In this document: positions 1 to 5,955 of the stretch, piece after piece | Numbering within the stretch: the first letter of the stretch is position 1 | Layout: each line of letters starts with the position of its first letter | Origin: Acidimicrobiaceae bacterium RAAP-2 | GTDB taxonomy: Bacteria; Actinomycetota; Acidimicrobiia; Acidimicrobiales; RAAP-2 | Assembly: GCA_001443545.1 (NCBI GenBank) | Contig: LMAD01000048.1 | Coordinates: 1 to 9,701 of the forward strand | Length of the DNA stretch: 9,701 bases | Direction: 5' to 3' | The notes under the pieces: generated by a model | Seen by the model: the letters and a program-made list of their open reading frames with translations, nothing else | Told to the model about the DNA's origin: nothing | Databases searched by the model: none | Made by a program: the position numbers and the translations under genes

Positions 1-152
1 TGGCCGAGAACGTCGTCTTCTTGAAGCGCTCGATGCGCCCCGGTTTCGCCGGCATCGAAAACGAGCTGCTCTACAACCCCAAGACGACGCTCGTCTTCGG
101 CGACGCAAAGGACACGTTCACCAAGATGGTCGCTGCGGTCAAGGCGAGCTAG
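1..152 (+). CDS. pntB: NAD(P) transhydrogenase subunit beta, C-terminal fragment
   Basis: This is the last 49 codons of a gene that enters from the left edge; the frame starts at base 3 and ends at TAG 150-152. The visible tail contains KRSM, then PGFAGIEN, then LVFGDAK. This order and spacing match the C-terminal end of the beta subunit of proton-translocating NAD(P) transhydrogenase, in domain III, the NADP(H)-binding part facing the cytoplasm. In that family the enzyme couples hydride transfer from NADH to NADP+ with proton movement across the membrane. The membrane domain and the alpha subunit genes would lie to the left, outside the window. The identification rests on the tail only, but the motif set is distinctive. 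Confidence 0.88.
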   Translation, partial: AENVVFLKRSMRPGFAGIENELLYNPKTTLVFGDAKDTFTKMVAAVKAS

Positions 153-162
153 TGACGGTCCA

Positions 163-188
163 GCCCGCTCGCCGGTGAGCATGCGGGC
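163..188 (+). terminator. Possible hairpin terminator after pntB
   Basis: GCCCGC at 163-168 can pair with GCGGGC at 183-188. An alternative inner stem GCTC (167-170)/GAGC (177-180) leaves a GCCGGT loop. It begins 11 bases after the pntB stop codon. There is no run of T after it, so as an intrinsic terminator it is weak; GC-rich actinobacterial terminators often lack the tract. Confidence 0.35.
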
Positions 189-389
189 CACGTTGCGAGA
201 TTCACACCGCGGTACACGATCGAAGTCATAGTCGTGGCTACCACGTGGACCGCGACGACGTCGCGTGCGTAGCGTCCGGCGCGAACGTGGTGAGGGCATC
301 TGGAGTCGTGACACCATCGTCGACCCCGGCGTGATGGGTGACGACGATCGCGCTCCAGCACGGCGCGGCTCAGCGACCGGCCCACACTC

Positions 390-570
390 ATGCTGGGCCC
401 GCTTCCCGACGACCTCGAGGACCGGGTCGATTGGCTATCGATCGCCATCTCAGGCCGGGGCACCTTTCGCCGCTTCAAGGACCCTCGGCCGCTGGCGGGT
501 ACTCGCCGCGCGCACCGGGGTGTCCCGCCTCCACGTGACCCGCCCGCCGCTGTTTCTGCGATGGACATAG
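390..570 (+). pseudogene. Frameshifted remnant of a UPF0158-family protein
   Basis: Between pntB and the SWIM gene there is no intact gene, but two overlapping frames read like one damaged protein. The frame through 390 gives LPDDLEDRV, then ISGRGTFRRFKD (ending at base 482). The segment GRG-x-FRRFKD is the hallmark of UPF0158 (PF03682) proteins. In that family it is followed by a helix of the type 'LxRWPELAxRW'. Here that continuation, TLGRWRVLAAR, is found in another frame starting at 481, which runs to TAG 568-570. This implies a small insertion or deletion near 480. An N-terminal half is not recognisable and TGA 339-341 closes the first frame upstream. The family has no firmly assigned function. 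The call is from motif memory, without an alignment. Confidence 0.5.
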
Positions 571-579
571 CGCCGCTCG

Positions 580-591
580 TAACATGTCGTA
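580..591 (+). promoter_or_regulatory. Possible leaderless -10 element for the SWIM gene
   Basis: TAACAT at 580-585 resembles a -10 box, and the ATG at 592 follows after six bases, just where transcription would be expected to start. No Shine-Dalgarno sequence is visible between 570 and 592. In-frame stops at 568 and 580 exclude an earlier start. A leaderless mRNA, common in actinobacteria, would fit. No good -35 box is seen. Confidence 0.35.
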
Positions 592-2370
592 ATGGCCTCG
601 GCATCCTCTCGGCGAGTACCCGGCGATCTCGGCGAGGTCTTCAATCGGCGCCGGGTCCGCTCGCTTGCCGGGCCTCGAAGCTTCGAGCGCGGAGAGGACT
701 ACGCACGGAGTGGCGCGGTGACGAAGTTGCGCGTCACCGGGGCGTCCGCCGAGGCGACCGTCCGGGGGTCGACACTCTACAAGGTGCACTTGAGGGTCGA
801 GGATGGTGAGCCAGCGTTCTTCTGCACCTGCCCGGTGGGCGCCGAGGGGACCTTCTGCAAGCACGCCGTCGCGCTCGCCCTCGCCGCTACGTATCCTCGC
901 TCCGCCCAGCGGCAGCCCGACGCCGAAGCAGTGGTCGACGTGCGTGCCTACCTTGAGAGTCTCGGCCGCGAGCGGCTCGTGGAGCTCGTGGCCGAACTTG
1001 CCGCGGTTGACGAGCTAGCCACTGCGCGGCTCCGTCTCGACGCAGCGAAGGCGATCTCCAGCCCTGCGCCTCTTCGGGTGTTCTTCGACGCGATCGACAA
1101 CGCCTTCGAGACCGACGACTACGTCTCCTACCGGGAGGCCTACGACTACGCGGCACGCATCCGCGAAGTAATCGGTGCCGTGCGGGGCCTGCTCGCCGGT
1201 GGCGAGGCTGAGGCGGTGGTCACCCTGTGCGAGCACGCGCTCGAACGGGCCGAGGACGCGATCGACGCGGTCGACGACTCGGACGGTTGCCTCGGTGAGA
1301 TCGCCGCCGAACTCCAGGAGCTCCACCTCGCCGCCTGCAAGAAAGCCCGTCTCGATCCCGTCGTTCTCGCCCGCCGCCTTTTCGACTGGGAGTGCAACGC
1401 GAGCGACCTCGACGTGTTCTCCGGTGCCGCACACACCTACGCGAAGGTACTCAGCAAGACCGGGCTCGCCGCCTACCGCGAACTCGCCGAAGCCGCCTGG
1501 GAGCGACTCCCAGTTCTGGGGCCCGGCGACAATCGCACCTACGACGGCAACAGGTTGCGCATCACCCACATGATGGAGGCCCTCGCCGAAGCGTCCGGCG
1601 ACGTCGATATGGTCGTCGCCGTGCTCGCGAAGGACCAATCCTCCCCCTATCAGTTCGTCCGCATCGCCGAGCGGTACCGGGCCGCGCACCGCTTCGACGA
1701 CGCGCTGCGCTGGGCCGAGCAGGGCCTCGAGCACTTCGGGCCATCAGCTGACTACCGACTTCTCGAGGTGGCGGCCGGAGAGTATCACCGCGCTGGGCAG
1801 GGCGGTCGAGCGGTCGAGATCGTCTGGAGGGCCTTCGAGGAACGCCCGACTCTGGTCACCTACCAGCGGCTCTGCGCCCAGGGAACGCGGGCCGGCACCT
1901 GGGACACCTGGCGACCCCGCGCGCTCGAGTGTCTGCGCAAGGACGTCGCGGGTCGGATGAAGGCCGTCCCAACGAAGGGCGGGTCGAACGCCGGGCACGC
2001 GCGATGGGGACTCGTCCCGGACGCCTCGGATCTCGTCGAGGTTTTGCTCTTCGAGGGGGACGTCGACCAGGCCTGGACCGAGGCGAAGGACGGGGGATGC
2101 TCCTCGCGTTTGTGGCTCGATCTCGCCCGTCGACGAGAGACGGCCCATCCGCTCGAAGCCATCACGATCTTCCAAGACGAGGTGGAACGTCTCATCGGCA
2201 TGAAGAACAACGACGCCTACCGACAGGCGGTCGAGATGATGGCCCACGTCGCAACGCTGATGCGAGCTGGCGCCCAGCCCCACGCATTCGCGCCCTACGC
2301 TACGGGGGTGCGGGCCCGCCACAAGCCGAAGCGCAACCTCATGAAGCTCCTCGACGACCGCAACTGGTGA
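592..2370 (+). CDS. SWIM zinc-finger protein with helical-repeat C-terminal part
   Basis: The product is 592 residues. A SWIM zinc finger (CxC...CxH) is complete near the N-terminus: C78-T-C80, then F-C89-K-H91. It is preceded by a beta-rich segment (about 25-75) with the RSFERGEDYARSG pattern usual before bacterial SWIM motifs. The rest (about 120-590) is mostly alpha-helical and Ala/Glu/Arg-rich, with TPR-like helix pairs around 345-430. SWIM domains are known to bind DNA or protein partners; in bacteria they often accompany SNF2-type helicases, but none is seen here. No catalytic motif is visible, so a scaffold or regulatory role is only inferred. The start is fixed by stops at 568 and 580. 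The gene is followed after 29 bp by another helical protein on the same strand, probably in one operon. The SWIM call is firm; cellular function is unknown. Confidence 0.9.
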   Translation: MASASSRRVPGDLGEVFNRRRVRSLAGPRSFERGEDYARSGAVTKLRVTGASAEATVRGSTLYKVHLRVEDGEPAFFCTCPVGAEGTFCKHAVALALAATYPRSAQRQPDAEAVVDVRAYLESLGRERLVELVAELAAVDELATARLRLDAAKAISSPAPLRVFFDAIDNAFETDDYVSYREAYDYAARIREVIGAVRGLLAGGEAEAVVTLCEHALERAEDAIDAVDDSDGCLGEIAAELQELHLAACKKARLDPVVLARRLFDWECNASDLDVFSGAAHTYAKVLSKTGLAAYRELAEAAWERLPVLGPGDNRTYDGNRLRITHMMEALAEASGDVDMVVAVLAKDQSSPYQFVRIAERYRAAHRFDDALRWAEQGLEHFGPSADYRLLEVAAGEYHRAGQGGRAVEIVWRAFEERPTLVTYQRLCAQGTRAGTWDTWRPRALECLRKDVAGRMKAVPTKGGSNAGHARWGLVPDASDLVEVLLFEGDVDQAWTEAKDGGCSSRLWLDLARRRETAHPLEAITIFQDEVERLIGMKNNDAYRQAVEMMAHVATLMRAGAQPHAFAPYATGVRARHKPKRNLMKLLDDRNW

Positions 2371-2402
2371 GACCAGCCAACTCGCCGAGACCGGAGTAGG
2401 TG

Positions 2403-3467
2403 ATGGACCGGATGAATCGCGAGCAGTTCTTCGCCCGGCTGGGCGCCCTCGACGAGGAGCATCTGAAAAGAGCGTTGTGGAACCTCTATTGGCGCGGGAC
2501 GGCCGCGGTGCGTCAGCGCGTCGAGACCGAACTCGATCCCGGCGGTCCGCGTCCACGACGAAAGGAAACCGAGGCAGTCGATCCCGACGCAGCGCTGGAC
2601 GAGGTTCGCCACTTTGCCGCGCTGGCCCGCTCGGGCGCCTACCTCGCCGGTGATCGACGCGTGAGCCCCCGGGAGCGCACGCGTTGGCGCTTCACCTTCC
2701 AACGGCTGATCAAGGAAACTGAGCTCGCCCTCGGTGACGACGACATCGACGCCGGCGCCGAAGCGATGGCGCTGCTGCTCGACCTCGTTCAAGAGATGCG
2801 CGGCTACGACTACTTCCGGTCCGAGGACCCAATCGAAGCGGCTCGGATCGTCGTGTCGGACGAGGCGTCGCTGCTCTGGTCACGGGTCCTCAACCGGCTC
2901 GGTTTCGCCGAGTTCGCCCGAAGCGCAGCGCGCCAGCTCGTGCGCTGGGAGTCCGAGTACGGGTGGACCCGGACGGGCTTTGGACGGGTGAGCGAGCTGG
3001 AAACCTCCCTCGCGACGGTCCTCGAAGGACTGCTCACGGTGCCGGACCACTGGGACACCTTCACCGACCGGTACCTCGAGGCGCTCGACGAGGTCGCCGT
3101 CTCGCGCGCCTCGGAGTCCCGATCCGCTCGACACCAGTCCGACGGGGGCCGCGACCGGCGAACGAGCAACCTCGCCCAATGGCACAAGTTGCTGCTCGAC
3201 CGGCTGTTGGGCCGCGACACCGAGGACCGACTCGACCGAATTGGCGCGCACCCTGCGCTCAGCGGCCCGAACCTCCTCTACTTCCAGGCGCAGCTCGCGC
3301 GACGACGGGGGGACCAAGAGTCGGCACGCCGCCTAATAACCAGCGCGCTCAATCGGCTTCCCGGACACCGGGATTTCATTGCGCTGGCGCAAGAGATCGG
3401 CGCGCCGCTTCCGGAGCGACCACGAGAGATCGCTCGTTCCCGCGACGAGCGGGCGAAGGACAGCTGA
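2403..3467 (+). CDS. Conserved hypothetical helical protein, partner of the SWIM gene
   Basis: The product is about 354 residues of unknown function. ATG 2403 is preferred because GGAG at 2393-2396 lies six bases upstream; the GTG at 2400 would be only three bases from it. The N-terminus reads NREQFFARLGALDEEHL...ALWNLYWRG, a pattern I associate with actinobacterial proteins encoded beside SWIM zinc-finger genes. The remainder is helical and charged. A TPR-like helix pair near the C-terminus (LLYFQAQLARRRGD...ARRLITSALNRLPG) is followed by a basic, probably disordered tail. There is no signal peptide, membrane segment or catalytic motif. The gap of about 30 bp from the SWIM gene and the shared strand suggest co-transcription and possibly a joint complex. 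That pairing is inference. Confidence 0.8.
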   Translation: MDRMNREQFFARLGALDEEHLKRALWNLYWRGTAAVRQRVETELDPGGPRPRRKETEAVDPDAALDEVRHFAALARSGAYLAGDRRVSPRERTRWRFTFQRLIKETELALGDDDIDAGAEAMALLLDLVQEMRGYDYFRSEDPIEAARIVVSDEASLLWSRVLNRLGFAEFARSAARQLVRWESEYGWTRTGFGRVSELETSLATVLEGLLTVPDHWDTFTDRYLEALDEVAVSRASESRSARHQSDGGRDRRTSNLAQWHKLLLDRLLGRDTEDRLDRIGAHPALSGPNLLYFQAQLARRRGDQESARRLITSALNRLPGHRDFIALAQEIGAPLPERPREIARSRDERAKDS

Positions 3468-3574
3468 CCTAACTCGAGCGCACGTGCAAGAGCACGCGTC
3501 CCCGTGACGGTGGGTGGTCCGGATGTTGACCTTGGCGTTGAATCGCTGATGCCGCAGTTAGTTGCCTGGCTGCT

Positions 3575-3610
3575 GTGGCCAGTAGAGCGCTGCGCGCTTG
3601 AACTGGCTAC
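3575..3610. terminator. Two-part hairpin between convergent genes
   Basis: GTGGCCAGT (3575-3583) pairs with ACTGGCTAC (3602-3610) with one G-T pair. Inside it AGCGC (3586-3590) pairs with GCGCT (3594-3598) around a TGC loop. The structure lies between the end of the SWIM operon at 3467 and the end of the minus-strand PIN remnant at 3632, where a bidirectional terminator would be expected. No T-tract follows on either strand. A weaker stem, CGTGC-AAGA-GCACG, lies at 3483-3496, nearer the operon end. Confidence 0.45.
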
Positions 3611-3631
3611 CGGGACGATCGCAAAAGCGCG

Positions 3632-3946
3632 TCACTGATCCAAAGCGGGTAGATCCTCTGGGTAGGTGACGTCGATCTCTGAAATCCACTTGGGGAAATC
3701 TGCCTTGTTGTTGGTGATGAAGCGGTCAGCCGCGGCGCCGATTGCAGTTGCGAGATGCACCGCATCGGCCGCTCGGAGCCCGCACGCCGCCCCAAGCGCG
3801 GTGGCGAGTTCGGCCGTCGCCCGATCCACCGCCAGCAGATCCAAGCGACCGAGCAACAACCCGAGGGCGGCGAGCTCGTCTTCCAATCGGTGACGGAGCG
3901 GCTTCGTCAACAGTTCCGCCAACAACAAGACGGCGGGTTCATCCAC
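3632..3946 (-). pseudogene. N-terminally truncated PIN-domain (VapC-like) toxin
   Basis: The frame encodes the C-terminal 104 residues of a PIN-domain ribonuclease of the VapC type. Family features seen are LAELLTKPLR with acidic E11, LRAADAVHLATA with D61, and FITNNKADF with D83: three of the four metal-binding acidic positions. The N-terminal beta strand with the first catalytic aspartate (the DTN/DTS motif), about 35-45 residues, is absent. The GTG at 3946 is only the first start codon after an in-frame TGA, and no matching N-terminus appears in the other frames upstream. No VapB-like antitoxin is recognisable in 3947-4199. A full VapC is about 130-140 residues, so this is most likely a dead remnant of a toxin-antitoxin locus. 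The surviving part is well conserved, so decay may be recent. Confidence 0.7.
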
Positions 3947-4199
3947 GGACGATGGACCTGCCCGTCTAGGTCACACAGGTGGTGGTTACGTTGGCGTCAT
4001 GACGCGACCGGCTTCAGTTCACAAACTCCGCACCGCCGCAACGATTGATGGCGGGTGACAGCCGGGTGCGCGCGATTCGTGATCAGCGATAATGCGTGGG
4101 TTGGACTGGCAGGGTGTTCGGTCTCAGTTCCCCCGCGCGGCCTCTGCTAATGGCGTCGGTGTCAGCACAACGACCGTTCGCTCATGGGACCTCGTCCGA
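3947..4199. other. Intergenic stretch without recognisable gene
   Basis: This 253-bp stretch lies between the PIN remnant and the secreted-repeat gene. It should contain the lost 5' part of the toxin gene and its antitoxin, but I recognise neither in any frame. A clear terminator for the secreted-repeat gene is also not visible. Confidence 0.5.
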
Positions 4200-4667
4200 T
4201 CAGTAGCTGTAGGCGCCCGAAGACGTCGTGGTCGTCGACTTCGTGGCGCCGAGGCGCGCGAGGGAGAAGCCGGCGACGCCCTGGCCGGTGACGACGTCGG
4301 GCTTGGCGTCCGAGACGAAGCGGTAGAGGGGCTTCTTGTCCCAAGTCACCTGGTAGGTCCCGTTCGAGCGGCGAAAGACCCCGATGCCCTTCACGCCGTG
4401 GCCGATCGGCACGACGCCCTTCTTTACGGTGAGGGCCGGCCACGCGGCGAGGCACGAGCCGTTGCAGTTGGAGCGGTCGGGCTTGTCGGCGCGGTAGGTG
4501 TAGAGGGCGTAGCCCTTGGTGGTCACGAGGAAGGTGCCGTATTTCGCGTTGTGGTGGGTCGTGACCATGACCACGCGGCGAGCGGCACCGAGGGCTGGCG
4601 TGGCGGTGAGGACCGCCGCGGCGAGCAGTGAGGCGAGGGCGGAACGGCGGAGCAACGTGCGGTGCAT
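4200..4667 (-). CDS. Secreted repeat protein (COG4315 / Lipoprotein_15-like)
   Basis: The product is 155 residues. Residues 1-28 form a Sec signal peptide: positive start with R7 R8, a hydrophobic stretch of Ala/Leu/Val, and a likely ALGA cleavage site. No lipobox cysteine is present, so the protein is probably exported rather than lipid-anchored. The mature part has two copies of the 'secreted repeat of unknown function' (PF03640). The first is GTFLVTTKGYALYTYRAD (44-61), with C68 and C72 before WP; the second is YQVTWDKKPLYRF...D, ending in GQGV. The cysteine pair could form a disulfide. AAAGGA lies five bases before the ATG and supports this start. The Ser/Thr-rich tail is probably flexible. 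The family has no established biochemical role. The gene appears to be a single transcription unit behind the aldo/keto reductase gene. Confidence 0.85.
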   Translation of the reverse strand: MHRTLLRRSALASLLAAAVLTATPALGAARRVVMVTTHHNAKYGTFLVTTKGYALYTYRADKPDRSNCNGSCLAAWPALTVKKGVVPIGHGVKGIGVFRRSNGTYQVTWDKKPLYRFVSDAKPDVVTGQGVAGFSLARLGATKSTTTTSSGAYSY

Positions 4668-4689
4668 GATCGTCCTTTCGAACGGCGCA

Positions 4690-4717
4690 GTGGACTTAAG
4701 CGCATCGTACGGTCCAC
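4690..4717 (-). promoter_or_regulatory. Inverted repeat around a possible -10 box of the secreted-repeat gene
   Basis: GTGGAC (4690-4695) and GTCCAC (4712-4717) form an inverted repeat with a 16-base centre. On the minus strand TACGAT (4709-4704) lies inside it and could be a -10 box about 36 bases before the ATG at 4667. No good -35 box is seen. The layout resembles an operator over a promoter, but the evidence is only positional. Confidence 0.3.
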
Positions 4718-4763
4718 CCCGTCGCGACGGTCCGTCGGGGCGGCCAGTCGCCTGTGAGGACCC

Positions 4764-5684
4764 TCAGGCGGTGAGCTCGTCGAGCGTTTCGCGCACGGCG
4801 GGGTCGATCCCGGTAACGGCCGCCACGTTGGCGCGCACCTGGTCGGCGCTGGAGGCGCCGGCGATCACCGAGGCCACCTCGGGGTGGCTAACCAGCCAGG
4901 AGAAGGCGAGCGAGAGGATTGGCACGTCGATCGCCGTGGCGTACTCGAGCAGGGCACCGACCTTGGCCTGGAAGGAGTCCGAGAGCCAGTGGACGCTGCG
5001 CTCGGGGGACATCAACGAGAGCCGCGTCCCCTCGGGGATCGGTTCGCCGGGTCGGACCTTGCCCGTGAGCAGACCGTTGGCGAGGGGGTAGTAGGGCAAG
5101 AAGGCGAGGCCGAGCTCGGTACAGGCCCCGAGCACACCGTCGTGTTCGACCTCGCGCGCGAGCAGCGAGTACTGGTTCTGGATCGAGACGAAGGCGGGGT
5201 GCTCGCCGGCGGCCGCCTTGGCGGCGCGCAATTGGTCGAGCGAGAGGTTCGAACAGCCGACCTCGCGCACTTTGCCCGCGGCGACCAACTCGGCCAGGGC
5301 GCCGAGGGTCTCGGCGATCGGCACGGTCTCGTCGGGGTAGTGGAGTTGGTAGAGGTCGATGTGGTCGGTGCCGAGGCGACGCAGCGAGGCCTCGCAGGCC
5401 TCGCGCACGTAGGTGGGGCTCGCCCCGAAGTGCGCGTCGTCGAGGGGCATGCCGAACTTGGTCGCCACCACCGCCTCGTCGCGCCGCTCGCGCAGCGCCT
5501 GACCGAGGAAGACCTCGGACTGGGTCGCGCCGTAGATGTCGGCGGTGTCAAAGAAGTTGACCCCGGCGTCCAGGGCCGCGTGCACGACGCCGGCCGTCGC
5601 GCGCGCGTCGAGGCGCGCGCCGAAGTTGTTACAGCCGATCCCCACGACCGACACCGATAACGACCCGATCCGCCGACGTTCCAT
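4764..5684 (-). CDS. Aldo/keto reductase
   Basis: The product is 306 residues, near the family norm. It is an NADPH-dependent oxidoreductase of the (beta/alpha)8 aldo/keto reductase superfamily, acting on carbonyls in the cytoplasm. The catalytic tetrad is intact: D46 and Y51 in DTADIYG, K76 in ATKFG, H115 in LYQLHYPD. Other family marks are the N-terminal GIGCNNFG, VGCSNLS, the YYPLANGLLTGK strand-loop, and the C-terminal VIAGASSADQV cofactor-phosphate segment. ATG 5684 is chosen because GGGAGG lies five bases upstream and the conserved fold begins directly after it; an upstream extension to 5780 would run into the ferredoxin gene and has no homologous content. The gene is divergent from the ferredoxin-gltX operon with 79 bp between them. 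The substrate cannot be read from the sequence. Confidence 0.92.
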   Translation of the reverse strand: MERRRIGSLSVSVVGIGCNNFGARLDARATAGVVHAALDAGVNFFDTADIYGATQSEVFLGQALRERRDEAVVATKFGMPLDDAHFGASPTYVREACEASLRRLGTDHIDLYQLHYPDETVPIAETLGALAELVAAGKVREVGCSNLSLDQLRAAKAAAGEHPAFVSIQNQYSLLAREVEHDGVLGACTELGLAFLPYYPLANGLLTGKVRPGEPIPEGTRLSLMSPERSVHWLSDSFQAKVGALLEYATAIDVPILSLAFSWLVSHPEVASVIAGASSADQVRANVAAVTGIDPAVRETLDELTA

Positions 5685-5704
5685 TACGACCTCCCTCGTC
5701 GTCG

Positions 5705-5733
5705 AGTGTACGCAGCCGCTAACGGGGAGTCGA
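5705..5733 (-). promoter_or_regulatory. Possible promoter of the aldo/keto reductase gene
   Basis: On the minus strand TCGACT (5733-5728) and TACACT (5710-5705) are spaced by 17 bases and match the vegetative -35 and -10 consensus at four positions each. Transcription would begin near 5698, giving a very short leader containing the GGGAGG ribosome site. Confidence 0.4.
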
Positions 5734-5737
5734 GCGG

Positions 5738-5743
5738 TACGAT
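5738..5743 (+). promoter_or_regulatory. Possible -10 box for the ferredoxin-gltX operon
   Basis: TACGAT lies 20 bases before the ferredoxin ATG in the divergent 79-bp region. The same hexamer lies upstream of the secreted-repeat gene. No convincing -35 box is found at 16-18 bases, so this is a weak call. Confidence 0.25.
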
Positions 5744-5763
5744 TGGACCGACCAAGGAGCGAC

Positions 5764-5955
5764 ATGAAGATCAGCGTCAACTACGACCTGTGCACCAGCA
5801 ACGCCGTCTGCATGGGGATCGCGCCCGAAGTCTTCGAAGTGCGCGACGACGGCTTCCTCTACGTCTTGAACGAGAACCCCGGCCCCGAGTTCGACGAACG
5901 GATGCGCCAGGCCGTCGCCAGCTGTCCCAACAGCGCGATCTCGATCGCGGACTAG
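5764..5955 (+). CDS. Small ferredoxin, probably [3Fe-4S]
   Basis: The product is 63 residues. It has a three-cysteine pattern, C10-x5-C16 and later C54-P, typical of small actinobacterial ferredoxins with the CxxXxxC...CP layout. The X position, a cluster cysteine in [4Fe-4S] ferredoxins, is N13 here; other members often have His. A [3Fe-4S] cluster is therefore likely, though the fourth ligand could differ. Such ferredoxins pass electrons to cytochromes P450 or other oxidoreductases; no partner is encoded in the window. AAGGAG at 5754-5759 lies just upstream of ATG 5764 and fixes the start. The open frame extends further upstream to 5536, but that part is antisense to the aldo/keto reductase and is not coding. 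The TAG stop is followed immediately, in the same frame, by the GTG of gltX. Confidence 0.88.
   Translation: MKISVNYDLCTSNAVCMGIAPEVFEVRDDGFLYVLNENPGPEFDERMRQAVASCPNSAISIAD

Noticed and set aside
149..604. Minus-strand open frame of 151 residues across the pntB/SWIM gap
   Set aside because: Arg/Ser-rich low-complexity sequence without family motifs, opposite the UPF0158 remnant; typical of chance frames in GC-rich DNA.
1015..1734. Long minus-strand frame inside the SWIM gene
   Set aside because: Antisense shadow of a gene with clear domain content; no ribosome site or motif.
4092..4631. Plus-strand 179-residue frame
   Set aside because: Mostly antisense to the secreted-repeat gene, which has a signal peptide, family repeats and a ribosome site.
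4751..4768. CCTG...CAGG small hairpin at the end of the aldo/keto reductase gene
   Set aside because: Stem is only about four pairs and overlaps the stop codon; too weak to call a terminator.
4884..5660. Plus-strand 258-residue frame
   Set aside because: Antisense to the aldo/keto reductase with its complete catalytic tetrad.
5536..5763. N-terminal extension of the ferredoxin frame
   Set aside because: It is antisense to the reductase; AAGGAG before ATG 5764 and the family length of about 63 residues set the start.
5685..5780. N-terminal extension of the aldo/keto reductase by 32 residues
   Set aside because: No homologous content, overlaps the ferredoxin gene, and GGGAGG points to ATG 5684.
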